NCBI RefSeq assembly: GCF_005938655.1
Contig: NZ_VCQT01000044.1
Span: 267,601 to 331,600 of the forward strand
Length of the DNA: 64,000 nucleotides
Reading direction: 5' to 3'
Source of the DNA: Alloalcanivorax gelatiniphagus
GTDB taxonomy: Bacteria > Pseudomonadota > Gammaproteobacteria > Pseudomonadales > Alcanivoracaceae
Shown: positions 36,998-49,050 of the stretch, piece by piece
How positions within the stretch are numbered: the stretch's first letter is position 1
Layout of the letters: each line of letters opens with the position of its first letter
Position numbers and translations under genes: made by a program
The notes under the pieces: generated by a model
Told to the model about the DNA's origin: nothing
Databases searched by the model: none
What the model saw: only the letters and a program-made list of their open reading frames with translations

Positions 36998-37027
36998 AAA
37001 AAGGGGCGGCTCGAAGCCACCCCTTTT
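36998..37027 (-). terminator. Intrinsic terminator of the atp operon
   Basis: On the minus strand AAAAGGGGTGGC...GCCGCCCCTTTTT forms a stem with one mismatch followed by a T-tract, 25 nt after the atpC stop codon. Confidence 0.8.
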
Positions 37028-37051
37028 CGTTATCCCGCCGTTCACGGCGTG

Positions 37052-37477
37052 TTACCGCTTGGCCATCTTCTTGATCTGATCGATGGTGCGCAGACGGGCG
37101 GTCGCTTCCGCCAGCGCCGCGGCGGCGCGGGTGTAGTCCATTTCCGCGTTCTTGCCTTCCAGGGCATCCTTGGCGTGTTGCTTGGCCCGTTCGGCGTCCG
37201 CCGCGTCCATGTCCTGGGCGCGCTCGGCGGTGTCCGCCAGCACGGTGACCAGCTTCGGCTGCACTTCCAGGAAGCCGCCGGACACGTAGAACACGATCTC
37301 TTCGCCGTCCTGGGTTTTCACCCGTACCGGGCCGGGCTTCAGGCGGGTCAGCAGCGGGGCGTGACCGGGCATCACACCCAGGTCACCTTCCACGCCGGCG
37401 GCCACTACCATTTCCACCAGGCCGGAGTACAGCTGTCGTTCGGCACTAACAATGTCGCAATGCACGGTCATCGCCAT
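37052..37477 (-). CDS. atpC: ATP synthase F1 epsilon subunit
   Basis: A 141-aa subunit of the F1 central stalk. The N-terminal beta-sandwich begins [23 protein letters not shown] and includes the conserved [19 protein letters not shown]. The C-terminal helical hairpin ([29 protein letters not shown]) can inhibit ATP hydrolysis. It is last in the atpIBEFHAGDC operon, 21 nt after atpD. A 2-codon alternative start (MTVH) is possible. Confidence 0.96.
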   Translation of the reverse strand: MAMTVHCDIVSAERQLYSGLVEMVVAAGVEGDLGVMPGHAPLLTRLKPGPVRVKTQDGEEIVFYVSGGFLEVQPKLVTVLADTAERAQDMDAADAERAKQHAKDALEGKNAEMDYTRAAAALAEATARLRTIDQIKKMAKR

Positions 37478-37498
37478 TTGGGTTCCTCCCCGTGCAGG

Positions 37499-38896
<1,398 letters not shown>

Positions 38897-38934
38897 TTAA
38901 CTTGCGTTTCTCGCCGCTTGCTTTTCGCACACCC

Positions 38935-39795
38935 TTAAACAGCGGCGGCACCACCAACGATTTCGGAAATTTCCTGCGTAATGGCAGCCTGGCGCGCCTT
39001 GTTGTACACCAGTTGGAGATCGTTGATGATCTCGCCGGCGTTGTCGCTGGCGGCCTTCATCGCCACCATCCGCGCGGCCTGTTCGCAGGCATTGTTCTCA
39101 ACCACACCCTGATAGACCTGGGATTCGATGAACCGGACCAGCAGCTCGTCAAGCAGCTCCTTGGGCGCCGGCTCATAGATGTAGTCCCAGTGACGCTTAA
39201 GCTCCTCGTCCTCGCCCGGCTCCAGCGGCAGCAGGCGGATGGTCTTCGGCTTCTGCGTCATGGTGTTCACGAATTCGTTGTACACGATGTACAGACGATC
39301 GATCTCACCGTTTTCATAAGCGTCCAGCATAACCTTGATGGACCCGATCAGGTCGTTCAGGTGAGGCGCGTCGCCAAGACCGCTGACCGAGGCCTCGACC
39401 TTGCCGCCGACACTCCGGAAAAAGGCCAGCCCTTTGGAACCCACCACGCAGTGCTGGACCTTGGCGCCCTTTTCTTCCCACTCGCGGGCATCCTTCACCA
39501 CGCTTTTCAGCAGGTTCACGTTCAGGCCGCCGGCCAGCCCCCGGTCGGAGGTCACGACGATATAGCCGACGTTCTTGACGTCCCGTTCCTGCAGGTAGGT
39601 GTGCCGGTATTCCAGATCAGCATTGGCAAGATGGGCCACCACCTGACGCATGCGGGTCGCATAAGGCTTGCTGGCCTCCATGCGTTCCTGCGCCTTGCGC
39701 ATCTTGCTGGCCGCCACCATTTCCATCGCACGGGTGATTTTCTTCGTGCTCTGGACGCTGGCGATCTTGCCCTTGATCTCTTTACCGCTAGCCAT
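38935..39795 (-). CDS. atpG: ATP synthase F1 gamma subunit
   Basis: A 286-aa rotor shaft. The coiled-coil N-terminus [29 protein letters not shown] and C-terminus [29 protein letters not shown] are classic for AtpG, as is the central segment [14 protein letters not shown]. It lies between atpA (23-nt gap) and atpD (50-nt gap) in the operon. Confidence 0.98.
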   Translation of the reverse strand: MASGKEIKGKIASVQSTKKITRAMEMVAASKMRKAQERMEASKPYATRMRQVVAHLANADLEYRHTYLQERDVKNVGYIVVTSDRGLAGGLNVNLLKSVVKDAREWEEKGAKVQHCVVGSKGLAFFRSVGGKVEASVSGLGDAPHLNDLIGSIKVMLDAYENGEIDRLYIVYNEFVNTMTQKPKTIRLLPLEPGEDEELKRHWDYIYEPAPKELLDELLVRFIESQVYQGVVENNACEQAARMVAMKAASDNAGEIINDLQLVYNKARQAAITQEISEIVGGAAAV

Positions 39796-39818
39796 AGGAC
39801 TGATCCTTTCTCAGCGAA

Positions 39819-41363
39819 TTACCAGGTTTGGGTGGCCTTGAACTGCTCGATGGCCTCCTTGATGCCGGCCTCGATCTCGTCGTTGTAGTCACCCTTCTCG
39901 TTGATTTTGTCCATCAACGCTTTCTGTTCGCTGTTCATGTAATCCAGCAGTGCCGACTCGAAGGAACCGATCTTGTCGATCTCGATGCCTTTCAGGTAGC
40001 GGTTGTTGGCGGCGTAGAGAACCACGCCCATTTCCGCCACGGACATCGGGCTGTACTGCTTCTGCTTCATCAGCTCGGTAACGGCCTGGCCGTGCTCGAG
40101 CTGCTCGCGGGTGGCCTCGTCCAGGTCGGATGCGAACTGGGCGAATGCCGCCAGTTCCCGATACTGGGCCAGGGCCAGACGAATACCGCCGCCAAGCTTC
40201 TTGATGATCTTGGTCTGAGCCGCGCCACCTACCCGGGATACCGACACACCGGCGTTCATCGCCGGACGGATACCGGAGTTGAACAGGCTGGTTTCCAGGA
40301 AGATCTGACCGTCGGTGATGGAAATCACGTTGGTCGGTACGAAGGCGGACACGTCACCGGCCTGGGTTTCAATGATCGGCAGTGCGGTCAGGGAACCGGT
40401 TTTGCCTTTCACTTCGCCATTGGTGAAGTTCTCGACGAATTCCTCGTTCACCTTGGCGGCGCGTTCCAGCAGACGGGAGTGCAGGTAGAACACGTCACCG
40501 GGGTAAGCTTCACGGCCCGGCGGGCGGCGCAGCAGCAGGGAGATCTGGCGGTAAGCCCAGGCCTGCTTGGTGAGGTCATCGTAAACGATCAGGGCGTCTT
40601 CGCCGCGGTCGCGGAAATATTCACCCATGGTGCAGCCGGCGAAGGGCGCCAGGAACTGCATGGAAGCCGGGTCGGAGGCGGAAGCGGCAACGATGATGGT
40701 GTTGTCCATGGCGCCGTGCTCTTCGAGCTTGCGCACCACGCCCGCGATGGTGGACTGCTTCTGACCGATGGCCACGTAGATACACTTAATACCAGAGTTC
40801 TTCTGGTTGATGATGGTATCCACGGCCACGGCGGTCTTACCGATCTGACGGTCACCGATGATCAGCTCACGCTGGCCACGGCCGATCGGGGTCATCGCAT
40901 CGATGGATTTGAAGCCGGTCTGAACCGGTTGGTTCACCTCACGGCGCCAGATTACGCCGGGGGCCACTTTTTCCACCGCGTCGGTGACGTCGGTCTTGAT
41001 CGGACCTTTGCCATCCACCGGGTTACCCAGGGCGTCGACCACGCGGCCGAGCAGCTCGGGGCCCACCGGCACTTCCAGAATGCGGCCGGTGCACTTCACC
41101 TTCTGACCTTCGGCCAGACCCAGGTAGTCGCCGAGTACCACGGCGCCAACGGAATCCTGCTCCAGGTTGAGGGCCATGCCGTAGATGCCGCCCTCAAACT
41201 CGATCATCTCGCCGAACATCACGTCGGCCAGACCATGAATGCGCACGATACCATCGGATACGGAAACCACCGTACCTTCGTTCCGTGCCTCGGTGGAGGT
41301 ATCAAGTTTCGCGATGCGCGACTTGATAATCTCGCTGATTTCGGACGGGTTGAGTTGCTGCAT
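39819..41363 (-). CDS. atpA: ATP synthase F1 alpha subunit
   Basis: A 514-aa non-catalytic nucleotide-binding subunit. Walker A is [13 protein letters not shown] (about 170-182); the N-terminal delta-binding segment [17 protein letters not shown] and the arginine-finger region [21 protein letters not shown] ([15 protein letters not shown]) are present. Length matches E. coli AtpA (513 aa). Confidence 0.98.
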   Translation of the reverse strand: MQQLNPSEISEIIKSRIAKLDTSTEARNEGTVVSVSDGIVRIHGLADVMFGEMIEFEGGIYGMALNLEQDSVGAVVLGDYLGLAEGQKVKCTGRILEVPVGPELLGRVVDALGNPVDGKGPIKTDVTDAVEKVAPGVIWRREVNQPVQTGFKSIDAMTPIGRGQRELIIGDRQIGKTAVAVDTIINQKNSGIKCIYVAIGQKQSTIAGVVRKLEEHGAMDNTIIVAASASDPASMQFLAPFAGCTMGEYFRDRGEDALIVYDDLTKQAWAYRQISLLLRRPPGREAYPGDVFYLHSRLLERAAKVNEEFVENFTNGEVKGKTGSLTALPIIETQAGDVSAFVPTNVISITDGQIFLETSLFNSGIRPAMNAGVSVSRVGGAAQTKIIKKLGGGIRLALAQYRELAAFAQFASDLDEATREQLEHGQAVTELMKQKQYSPMSVAEMGVVLYAANNRYLKGIEIDKIGSFESALLDYMNSEQKALMDKINEKGDYNDEIEAGIKEAIEQFKATQTW

Positions 41364-41379
41364 CTCTAATCCCTCAAAC

Positions 41380-41916
41380 TCAAGAGTTCAGTTGCTCGGC
41401 GAGGCGGGAAAGCCGGCCGCGCACACTGCCATCAATTACCGTATCGCCGGCTCGTACCAGCACGCCACCAATGAGTGACTCGTCCACGGAAGTGGACACC
41501 TGCACGTCCCGGCCCAAGCGCTCCTTGAGCGCCGCAACCAGCTTGTCGGCTTCGGCGTCTTCCAGTTCGAACGCGGCGATCAGTTCCACATCGGTGATGC
41601 GCTGATCCGCTGCCAGCAGTTCGTGGAACAACACGCGAATGGTGGGCAACAAATTGAGACGCTTGTTGGCCGCCAGCTGTGCGATGAAGTTACGGGCGCC
41701 TTCGCTGAGCTCGTCGCCGCAGACCTGAATAAAGCCTTCGGCCTGCTGGGCACGATCCAGCTCCGGCTGGTCCAGATAGGCGTGCATGGTGGCGTCCTGC
41801 GCCACACCCGCCGCCAGATCCAGCATCTGTTCCCACTCCGCCAGGCCGTTGTTTTCCTTCGCGAAAAGGAACGCGGCCTTGGCGTAGGGACGTGCGATGG
41901 TGGTCAATTCAGCCAT
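41380..41916 (-). CDS. atpH: ATP synthase F1 delta subunit
   Basis: A 178-aa peripheral-stalk connector. The N-terminal domain [21 protein letters not shown] and the C-terminal conserved block [28 protein letters not shown] (key part [20 protein letters not shown]) are diagnostic. It sits 19 nt after atpF and 16 nt before atpA. Confidence 0.97.
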   Translation of the reverse strand: MAELTTIARPYAKAAFLFAKENNGLAEWEQMLDLAAGVAQDATMHAYLDQPELDRAQQAEGFIQVCGDELSEGARNFIAQLAANKRLNLLPTIRVLFHELLAADQRITDVELIAAFELEDAEADKLVAALKERLGRDVQVSTSVDESLIGGVLVRAGDTVIDGSVRGRLSRLAEQLNS

Positions 41917-41935
41917 GGGGTGCCATCCGTATCAC

Positions 41936-42406
41936 TCAGAGTTGAGCCGCCAGCTCGTCGAGCAGCTGCTTGTGACTGTCGCGGTTCACTTCGCGGGCCA
42001 GCACTTTCTCGGCACCGCTCAATGCCAGGGCGGACACCTCTTTACGCAGCTCTTCGCGGGCGCGGTTGATTTCCTGATCGATCTCGGACTGGGCCTTGGC
42101 GATCAGACGCTCACCTTCGGCGCGGGCCTGATCCTTGGCTTCCTCAACGATCTGATTGGCGCGCCGGTTGGCTTGCTCAATGATCTCGGAGGCCTTGTCC
42201 TTGGCATCCTTGAGGTTGGCGGACGCCTTTTCCTGCGCCAGCTCCAGATCCCTTTCGGCTCGGTCAGCGGCGCTCAAACCTTCGGCGATCTTCTGTTTGC
42301 GCTCGTCCAGGGCCCGGGAAATGGGCGGCCAGACGAACTTCATGCAGAAGAAAACGAACAGAGCGAACCAGATGGCCTGGCCAATTAGTGTCGCATTAAT
42401 GTTCAT
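41936..42406 (-). CDS. atpF: ATP synthase F0 subunit b
   Basis: A 156-aa peripheral stalk subunit. One N-terminal membrane helix ([21 protein letters not shown]) is followed by a long charged coiled coil of Ala/Glu/Lys-rich repeats (about 30-150). The length equals E. coli subunit b (156 aa). It lies between atpE and atpH. Confidence 0.97.
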   Translation of the reverse strand: MNINATLIGQAIWFALFVFFCMKFVWPPISRALDERKQKIAEGLSAADRAERDLELAQEKASANLKDAKDKASEIIEQANRRANQIVEEAKDQARAEGERLIAKAQSEIDQEINRAREELRKEVSALALSGAEKVLAREVNRDSHKQLLDELAAQL

Positions 42407-42464
42407 GCCAACACCTCAGCATTACGTAGATTTCCCTGAACCGGGGCTCGGTTTGAATCGCGTC

Positions 42465-43655
<1,191 letters not shown>

Positions 43656-44084
43656 CTAGTCGTCTTGCCCGTGCCGTCCCGCTCCCAGGCGGTGGTCAAG
43701 GCGCGCCACCTGAACCCAACCGGCGATCTGCGCCAGCAGGAACCCCAGAAACAGAACCACTACATGTGTCAGTTCGCGCGATGCCGGCACCTTGGCGAAA
43801 GTCAGGCCAAACAGTGCCAGCATGATCACCACCTTGCCGGCTTCCGCCCGCATGGCGGCGCCCGCCATGCGTTCAGGCGCGCGGTTGCCCGGGTGTAGCC
43901 ACACTTGGAAGCCACCCCAGGCGTATGCGATCAGGCTGATGGTGCCGCCCCAGGCGGCCGCGGCGCCCAAACTTGCGCCGGCGATGACGACGACCAGTAC
44001 GGCGAAAATCACCGCGCTTAAAATTTGCGCGCGCATCAAGCCCCAGAACAGTGTTCTGCGGGCTCGTTCGTCGAAATTGGCCAC
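43656..44084 (-). CDS. atpI: ATP synthase accessory protein I
   Basis: A 142-aa protein with four hydrophobic segments (about 15-35, 37-58, 80-96, 99-120), typical of AtpI, which assists assembly of the c-ring or Mg2+ supply. The segment SLGAAAAWGGTISLIAYAWGGFQVWL fits the family (core AAAAWGGTISLIAYAW). It is the first gene of the atp operon; sequence conservation of AtpI is always weak, so the call leans on position and topology. Confidence 0.9.
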   Translation of the reverse strand: MANFDERARRTLFWGLMRAQILSAVIFAVLVVVIAGASLGAAAAWGGTISLIAYAWGGFQVWLHPGNRAPERMAGAAMRAEAGKVVIMLALFGLTFAKVPASRELTHVVVLFLGFLLAQIAGWVQVARLDHRLGAGRHGQDD

Positions 44085-44286
44085 CGTGCTCCCGTTTGTC
44101 GCTGCTGACGCCGCCGGAGCGTGTCAGGAGAAGGTCGCGGGTACCCCCTGATCTTTGGCGCGGGAAGTATATGGGTAAGGTATAGCGGTATCAACCGGCA
44201 GGGGCCCATTGTTTGGCCCGAAACGACCGGAATCGGCGTAAAATTTGAACGGACGCTCTAATCTATACAAAACAGAGCGTTTTGTA

Positions 44287-44332
44287 GTTGGAGAGAACGA
44301 ATATTGATACGCCTCTCCAACCACTGCGTCAA
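44287..44332 (-). promoter_or_regulatory. Candidate atp operon promoter with overlapping inverted repeat
   Basis: On the minus strand TTGACG (44332-44327), a 17-nt spacer and TATCAA (44309-44304) form a sigma-70-like promoter about 220 nt before atpI. A perfect 9-bp inverted repeat, GTTGGAGAG (44287-44295) and CTCTCCAAC (44313-44321), is centred on the -10 element. The 298-nt gap 44085-44382 also holds a 7-bp palindrome ACAAAAC-5-GTTTTGT at 44267-44285 and no gene. Confidence 0.5.
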
Positions 44333-44355
44333 GCCAGTTGACAAATAAACCGGGA

Positions 44356-44384
44356 AAACGTCCACGCCGGGGGCCGGGACGTTT
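44356..44384 (-). terminator. Terminator candidate at the end of parB
   Basis: AAACGTCC (44356-44363) pairs perfectly with GGACGTTT (44377-44384) around a GC-rich loop. Read on the minus strand the stem includes the first bases of the parB stop codon region and is followed by a short TTTTC. It would end the mnmG-rsmG-parAB transcript before the atp promoter. Confidence 0.5.
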
Positions 44385-45300
44385 ATTTGATGTGCGCGAG
44401 AATGCCGTCCAGCTCGTCCAGGGTGTTGTAGCTGATCACCAGCTTGCCCTTGCCACCCGTGCCCTGCTGGATCTGCACCGGCGCGCCCAGGCGGTCGGAC
44501 AGGTCATTGAGCAGATGACGCACATTGGGGTCTTCCCGAGTCGGCGCGGTCTTGGCCGGCTTCTCCTTCTCGAACTCCCGCACCAGCACTTCGGTCTGGC
44601 GCACCGACAGGCCCTTGGCCACCACCGTTCGCGCCGCTTCCACCTGCTTTTGGCCGGACAGCGCCAGCAGCGCCCGCGCGTGGCCCATTTCCAGGTCGCC
44701 GTGCTCGAGCAGTTTCTTGACGTCCGCCTCCAGGCTCATCAACCGCAGCAGATTGGTGACCATGGCCCGGGACTTGCCCACCGCGTCCGCCACCTGCTGG
44801 TGGGTCAGGCCGAACTCTTCCTTGAGCCGGGACAGCGCCAGCGCCTCTTCCATGGGATTGAGGTTTTCGCGCTGGATGTTCTCGATCAGCGCCATGGCGA
44901 TGGCGGCTTCGTCGGGCACGTCGCGGATCACCGCGGGAATGGTGTCCAGCTCGGCCATCTGGGCGGCCCGCCAGCGGCGCTCGCCGGCGATGATCTCGTA
45001 GCGGTCCTCGCCCAGGGGGCGCACCACGATGGGCTGCATCACGCCCTGGGCGCGGATCGATTCGGCCAGTTCCTCCAGGGCGTCGGCGGACATGTCCCGG
45101 CGCGGCTGGTAGCGGCCCCGCTGCATGAACTCCACCGGCAGATGGCGCAGCTCGCCATCACGGGGGGCACGCTGGGCCCGGCCGGCGGTTTCCTCGCCCG
45201 CGTCCAGGCTGACCTCTTCCGGGTGGTCCTGGTAGGCCGCGTTGCTGCTCAACAGGGCATCAAGCCCCTTGCTCAGGCCGCGTTTACGCTTTGCCGCCAT
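44383..45300 (-). CDS. parB: Chromosome partitioning protein ParB
   Basis: A 305-aa CTP-dependent DNA clamp that loads at parS and works with ParA in origin segregation. The N-terminus KRKRGLSKGLDALLSSN, the GERRWRAAQMAEL ParB box, the HTH LTHQQVADAVGKSRAMVTNLLRL and the C-terminal dimerisation end GKLVISYNTLDELDGILAHI are all present. It follows parA by 14 nt. I found no good parS (TGTTCCACGTGGAACA-like) in the window. Confidence 0.97.
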   Translation of the reverse strand: MAAKRKRGLSKGLDALLSSNAAYQDHPEEVSLDAGEETAGRAQRAPRDGELRHLPVEFMQRGRYQPRRDMSADALEELAESIRAQGVMQPIVVRPLGEDRYEIIAGERRWRAAQMAELDTIPAVIRDVPDEAAIAMALIENIQRENLNPMEEALALSRLKEEFGLTHQQVADAVGKSRAMVTNLLRLMSLEADVKKLLEHGDLEMGHARALLALSGQKQVEAARTVVAKGLSVRQTEVLVREFEKEKPAKTAPTREDPNVRHLLNDLSDRLGAPVQIQQGTGGKGKLVISYNTLDELDGILAHIK

Positions 45301-45314
45301 AGTCGGATCTCACT

Positions 45315-46121
45315 TCAGTCGGTTCGTGCGGGGGCCTGCGGGGGCTTCTGCATGGCCTGTTCGCGGCGCAGGATTTCGCCGGCCAGGGCCAGGTAACTGA
45401 CCGCGCCCCGGGACTTGGAATCATAGGTGATCACCGGCGCGCCATGGCTGGGCGCCTCCGCCAGCCGCACGTTGCGCGGGATGATGGTGCGGTAGACCTT
45501 GTCGCCGAAATGGCTGATCAACTGATTGGAAACATCGTTGGAAAGACTGTTGCGCGGGTCGTACATGGTGCGCAGCAGGCCACCGATATGCAGCTTGGGG
45601 TTCAGCACCGAGCGGATCTTCTCGATGGTGTTCATCAGCGAGGTGAGCCCTTCCAGCGCGTAGTATTCGCACTGGATCGGCACGATCACCGAGTCCGCCG
45701 CGGTGAGCGCGTTGACGGTGAGCATGTTCAGCGATGGCGGGCAGTCGATGATGATGTAGTCGTATTCGTCGCGGATTCGCGCCAGGGCGTTACGCAGCCG
45801 AAACTCGCGCAGCTTCATGTCGAGCAGCTGCACCTCGGCGGCGGTCAGGTCGCCATTGGCGGCGATCAGTTTGAAGCCGGAGGATTCCGGGGTCTCCACC
45901 ACCGCCTGCTCCACGTCCACCTCGCCGGTGAGCACTTCGAGGATGGTGTAGTCGGGCTCGTACTTGTCCACCCCGGCGCCGCTGGTGGCGTTGCCCTGGG
46001 GATCGATGTCCACCAGCAGGACCTTTTTGCGCGTGGCGGCCAGGGAGGCGGCCAGGTTGACGCTGCTGGTGGTCTTGCCCACCCCGCCTTTCTGGTTGGC
46101 AATGGCAAAAACGGTGGTCAC
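45315..46121 (-). CDS. parA: Chromosome partitioning ATPase ParA/Soj
   Basis: A 268-aa deviant Walker-type ATPase. The P-loop is [20 protein letters not shown] with the signature lysine (KGGVGKTT), the A' motif is [13 protein letters not shown], and Walker B is [10 protein letters not shown]. It moves ParB-bound origins along the nucleoid. The start overlaps the rsmG stop by 4 nt and parB follows by 14 nt. Confidence 0.97.
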   Translation of the reverse strand: MTTVFAIANQKGGVGKTTSSVNLAASLAATRKKVLLVDIDPQGNATSGAGVDKYEPDYTILEVLTGEVDVEQAVVETPESSGFKLIAANGDLTAAEVQLLDMKLREFRLRNALARIRDEYDYIIIDCPPSLNMLTVNALTAADSVIVPIQCEYYALEGLTSLMNTIEKIRSVLNPKLHIGGLLRTMYDPRNSLSNDVSNQLISHFGDKVYRTIIPRNVRLAEAPSHGAPVITYDSKSRGAVSYLALAGEILRREQAMQKPPQAPARTD

Positions 46122-46735
46122 TGCGATCTCCTTATGATCACCAGCACGCGGGTCTCGTCCAGTCCCGGCACGGACAGAGGTTCCACGCGCGCGGTCCAGC
46201 CGGCCGGCAGCTCGGCCAGTTCGCGCTCCGCGGCGGCGGCTTTCATGGCCAGAACGCGGGTATGCGGCGCGATCAGCGGCTCCGTCACCGCCAGGATGTC
46301 GGGCAGGGCGGCGAAGGCTCGGCTGATAATCTGCGATGGAGCATTACGGTACTGTTCCACGCGGGCGTGCACAACCTCCACGTTGTCCAGGCCCAGCTCC
46401 CGCCGGGCCTGGCGCACGAAGCGCGCCTTCTTACCGTTGCCGTCGAGCAGCACGAAGCGCTGCCCGGGTCGGGCGATGGCCAGGGGAATGCCGGGCAGGC
46501 CGGCGCCGGTGCCCACGTCCAGGGTGTCGCCATCGTCCAGGTGGGGCAGCACCGCCAGGGAATCCAGCAGGTGACGGGCGATCATCTCGCCGGGCTCCCG
46601 CACCGCGGTGAGGTTGAAGGCCCGGTTCCATTTCACCAGCAGATCCCGGTAGGCCAGCAGCGCCGTCACCTGCCCTTGGTCCAGGGCCACGCCCAGGTGG
46701 CGCAGGCCGTCTTGCAGACGGTCCCGGTCGGTCAT
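46118..46735 (-). CDS. rsmG: 16S rRNA (guanine527-N7)-methyltransferase RsmG
   Basis: A 205-aa SAM-dependent enzyme (formerly GidB) that methylates G527 of 16S rRNA. The SAM-binding loop is [19 protein letters not shown], the N-terminal signature [10 protein letters not shown](R) is present, and [11 protein letters not shown] fits the family. It overlaps mnmG upstream and parA downstream by 4 nt each, forming a tightly coupled mnmG-rsmG-parA-parB unit. Confidence 0.96.
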   Translation of the reverse strand: MTDRDRLQDGLRHLGVALDQGQVTALLAYRDLLVKWNRAFNLTAVREPGEMIARHLLDSLAVLPHLDDGDTLDVGTGAGLPGIPLAIARPGQRFVLLDGNGKKARFVRQARRELGLDNVEVVHARVEQYRNAPSQIISRAFAALPDILAVTEPLIAPHTRVLAMKAAAAERELAELPAGWTARVEPLSVPGLDETRVLVIIRRSQ

Positions 46736-48618
46736 GCCTGGCGGGCCGTCTGGTGCTGGTGCTTCTTCAGGTAGATCAGCAGCAGGGAAATCGCCGCCGG
46801 GGTCACCCCGGGAATCCGCCCGGCCTGGCCCAGGGTGGCCGGGCGCACCTCGCCCAGCTTCTGCTTCACTTCATTGGACAGGCCCTTCACCGCGCCGTAA
46901 TCAAACGCCTCCGGCAGCGGCTGGTCCTCGGCGGCGCGCAGTTTGGCGATCTCCACCTCCTGGCGGTCGATATAGCCGGCGTACTTGGCGGCGATCTCCA
47001 CTTGTTCGATCACCGCGTCGTCCACCGGCGCCAGGCCGGCGGCGTCGGCCAGGGGGCGATAGCTCAGCTCCGGACGCTTGAGCAGGTCCATCAGGCTGTA
47101 TTCGTGGGGCAACGGTTTGTCCAGCAGGGCGTTGACGCGCTCCGCCTCGGCGCTACCGGGGCGCACGAAGGTGGCCTTGAGCCGGGCCTGCTCCTGCTCC
47201 ATGCCCTCGCGCTTGGCGCAGTAGGCCGCCCAGCGCTCATCGTCCACCAGGCCCAGCTCCCGGCCTTTTTCGGTAAGGCGCAGGTCGGCGTTGTCCTCGC
47301 GCAGCAGCAGCCGGTATTCGGCGCGGCTGGTGAACATGCGGTAGGGCTCGCGGGTGCCCATGGTGATCAGGTCGTCCACCAGCACGCCCACATAGGCCTC
47401 GTCCCGGCGCGGCGTCCAGGCTTCTTTTTCCTGGCTCAGCAGGGCCGCGTTCAGGCCCGCCAGCAGGCCCTGGGCACCGGCCTCTTCATAGCCGGTGGTG
47501 CCGTTGATCTGGCCGGCGAAGAACAGGCCGGGCATATGCTTGGTTTCCAGGCTGTGTTTGAGGTCCTGGGGATTGAAATAGTCGTACTCGATGGCGTAGC
47601 CGGGGCGCGTGATGCGGGCGTTCTCGAAGCCACGGATGGAGCGCACCGCCGCCATCTGCACATCAAACGGTAAGCTGGTGGAAATACCGTTGGGGTACAG
47701 TTCATGGGTGTCCAGCCCTTCCGGCTCGACGAAGATCTGGTGGCTGCCCTTGTCCGGGTAGCGGTTCACCTTGTCCTCGATGGACGGGCAGTAACGCGGC
47801 CCGGTGCCTTCGATCACGCCGGTGAACATGGGGCTGCGGTCAAACCCGGAGCGGATGATCTCGTGGGTGCGCTCATTGGTGTGGGTGATGTAGCAGCACA
47901 CCTGGCGCGGGTGCTGCTCCGCCCGGCCCAGGTAGCTCATCACCGGCACCGGGTCGTCGCCCCACTGCTCTTCCATCACCGAGAAGTCCACGGTGTTGCC
48001 GTCGATGCGCGGCGGCGTGCCGGTCTTCAGGCGGTCCACCCGGAACGGCAGTTCGCGCAGGCGCCGGGCCAGGGCGTTGGACGGCTGATCGCCGGCGCGG
48101 CCGCCCTGGTGGTTGTCCAGGCCCACATGGATGACGCCGCCCAGGAAGGTGCCGGCGGTGAGCACCACCGCGTCGGCGTGGAAACGCAGCCCCATATTGG
48201 TGACCGCGCCCACGCAGCGGCCGTTCTCGACGATCAGATCGTCCACCGCCTGCTGGAACAGGGTCAGATTGGGCTGGTTTTCGAGCATGCCACGGATCGC
48301 CGCCTTGTAGCGCACCCGGTCCGCCTGGGCGCGGGTGGCGCGCACCGCCGGGCCCTTGCGGGCGTTGAGCACCCGGAACTGGATGCCGCCCAGGTCGGTG
48401 GCGCGGGCCATGGCGCCGCCCAGGGCGTCGATTTCCCGCACCAGGTGGCTCTTGCCGATGCCGCCGATGGCCGGGTTACAGCTCATCTGGCCCAGGGTTT
48501 CGATATTGTGGGTGAGCAGCACCGTTTCCACGCCCATGCGCGCCGCCGCCAGGGCGGCTTCGGTGCCGGCGTGGCCGCCGCCAATCACGATAACGCCGAA
48601 TCGATGGGGGTATTCCAT
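46732..48618 (-). CDS. mnmG: tRNA uridine-5-carboxymethylaminomethyl(34) synthesis enzyme MnmG
   Basis: A 628-aa FAD enzyme (GidA) that, with MnmE, modifies wobble U34 of tRNAs. The FAD-binding motif [19 protein letters not shown] lies at the N-terminus, and [22 protein letters not shown] and the C-terminal [20 protein letters not shown] are typical. I start at ATG 48618 ([14 protein letters not shown]). The frame stays open for 91 more codons to 48891, but this would read through the foldback element and the promoter and adds nothing conserved. mnmE is not adjacent. Confidence 0.97.
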   Translation of the reverse strand: MEYPHRFGVIVIGGGHAGTEAALAAARMGVETVLLTHNIETLGQMSCNPAIGGIGKSHLVREIDALGGAMARATDLGGIQFRVLNARKGPAVRATRAQADRVRYKAAIRGMLENQPNLTLFQQAVDDLIVENGRCVGAVTNMGLRFHADAVVLTAGTFLGGVIHVGLDNHQGGRAGDQPSNALARRLRELPFRVDRLKTGTPPRIDGNTVDFSVMEEQWGDDPVPVMSYLGRAEQHPRQVCCYITHTNERTHEIIRSGFDRSPMFTGVIEGTGPRYCPSIEDKVNRYPDKGSHQIFVEPEGLDTHELYPNGISTSLPFDVQMAAVRSIRGFENARITRPGYAIEYDYFNPQDLKHSLETKHMPGLFFAGQINGTTGYEEAGAQGLLAGLNAALLSQEKEAWTPRRDEAYVGVLVDDLITMGTREPYRMFTSRAEYRLLLREDNADLRLTEKGRELGLVDDERWAAYCAKREGMEQEQARLKATFVRPGSAEAERVNALLDKPLPHEYSLMDLLKRPELSYRPLADAAGLAPVDDAVIEQVEIAAKYAGYIDRQEVEIAKLRAAEDQPLPEAFDYGAVKGLSNEVKQKLGEVRPATLGQAGRIPGVTPAAISLLLIYLKKHQHQTARQA

Positions 48619-48676
48619 GGAATGCTCTACCTTCGCCCGGGGAGGGGCGTCTAAAATATGATCAGATCGGGCGCAA

Positions 48677-48940
48677 GTGCCCTGCCCTCCCAAATAAGCA
48701 GACATCAGAAGGCGCCGCCGCCGCTGTGACAAGGCGCGCTGCGCAGGCCATAGTGGTGCTATGGTCAAGCAGCGCAACACGGTCACAGCGGCGGCGGCAC
48801 CTTCCCGAAGGGCGCGTCCCACAAAACCCGTGGCAGCGTTGCCGCCCTTGGCAAGGGCTACGGCCATTACCGGCGGACGGCGCCTAACCACGGGTTTTGT
48901 GGGACACGCTGATGGCTACTTATTTGGGAGGGCAGGACAC
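48677..48940. repeat. Nested foldback element with three stems
   Basis: A 264-bp structure in the 432-nt gap between mnmG and cvrA. The outer stem pairs 48677-48708 with 48909-48940 (29 of 32). Inside it are two hairpins: 48709-48730 with 48782-48803 (21 of 22, continuing inward to a CCATAG/CTATGG tip), and 48815-48833 with 48888-48906 (18 of 19, core CCCACAAAACCCGTGG). A small hairpin CCTT-CCCG-AAGG bridges them. No flanking target-site duplication or transposase is evident. The family is unknown to me. Confidence 0.85.
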
Positions 48941-49003
48941 CAGTATAGACTCAACGTGGCTAAAATAAAGGCCGGCGCACATGTAGGCGGCTCCGCCTTC
49001 CTA

Positions 49004-49009
49004 TATAAT
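49004..49009 (+). promoter_or_regulatory. Probable -10 element of the cvrA promoter
   Basis: TATAAT lies 42 nt upstream of the TTG start, in an A/T-rich patch to the right of the foldback element. No convincing -35 is present at the normal spacing. Confidence 0.4.
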
Positions 49010-49050
49010 GTTCCAACCTTAACCCGCTGTTTTATATTCCAGGAGCGCAT

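Noticed and set aside
44124..44324. 66-codon minus-strand frame upstream of atpI
   Set aside because: It lies over the probable atp promoter and palindromes, and has no ribosome site or recognisable family.
46349..46364. parS-like half site (TGTTCCACG...) inside rsmG
   Set aside because: Only about 11 of 16 positions match and the right half is not palindromic.
48619..48891. N-terminal extension of mnmG by 91 codons
   Set aside because: The extension translates the foldback element and promoter; the conserved FAD motif begins just after the ATG at 48618.
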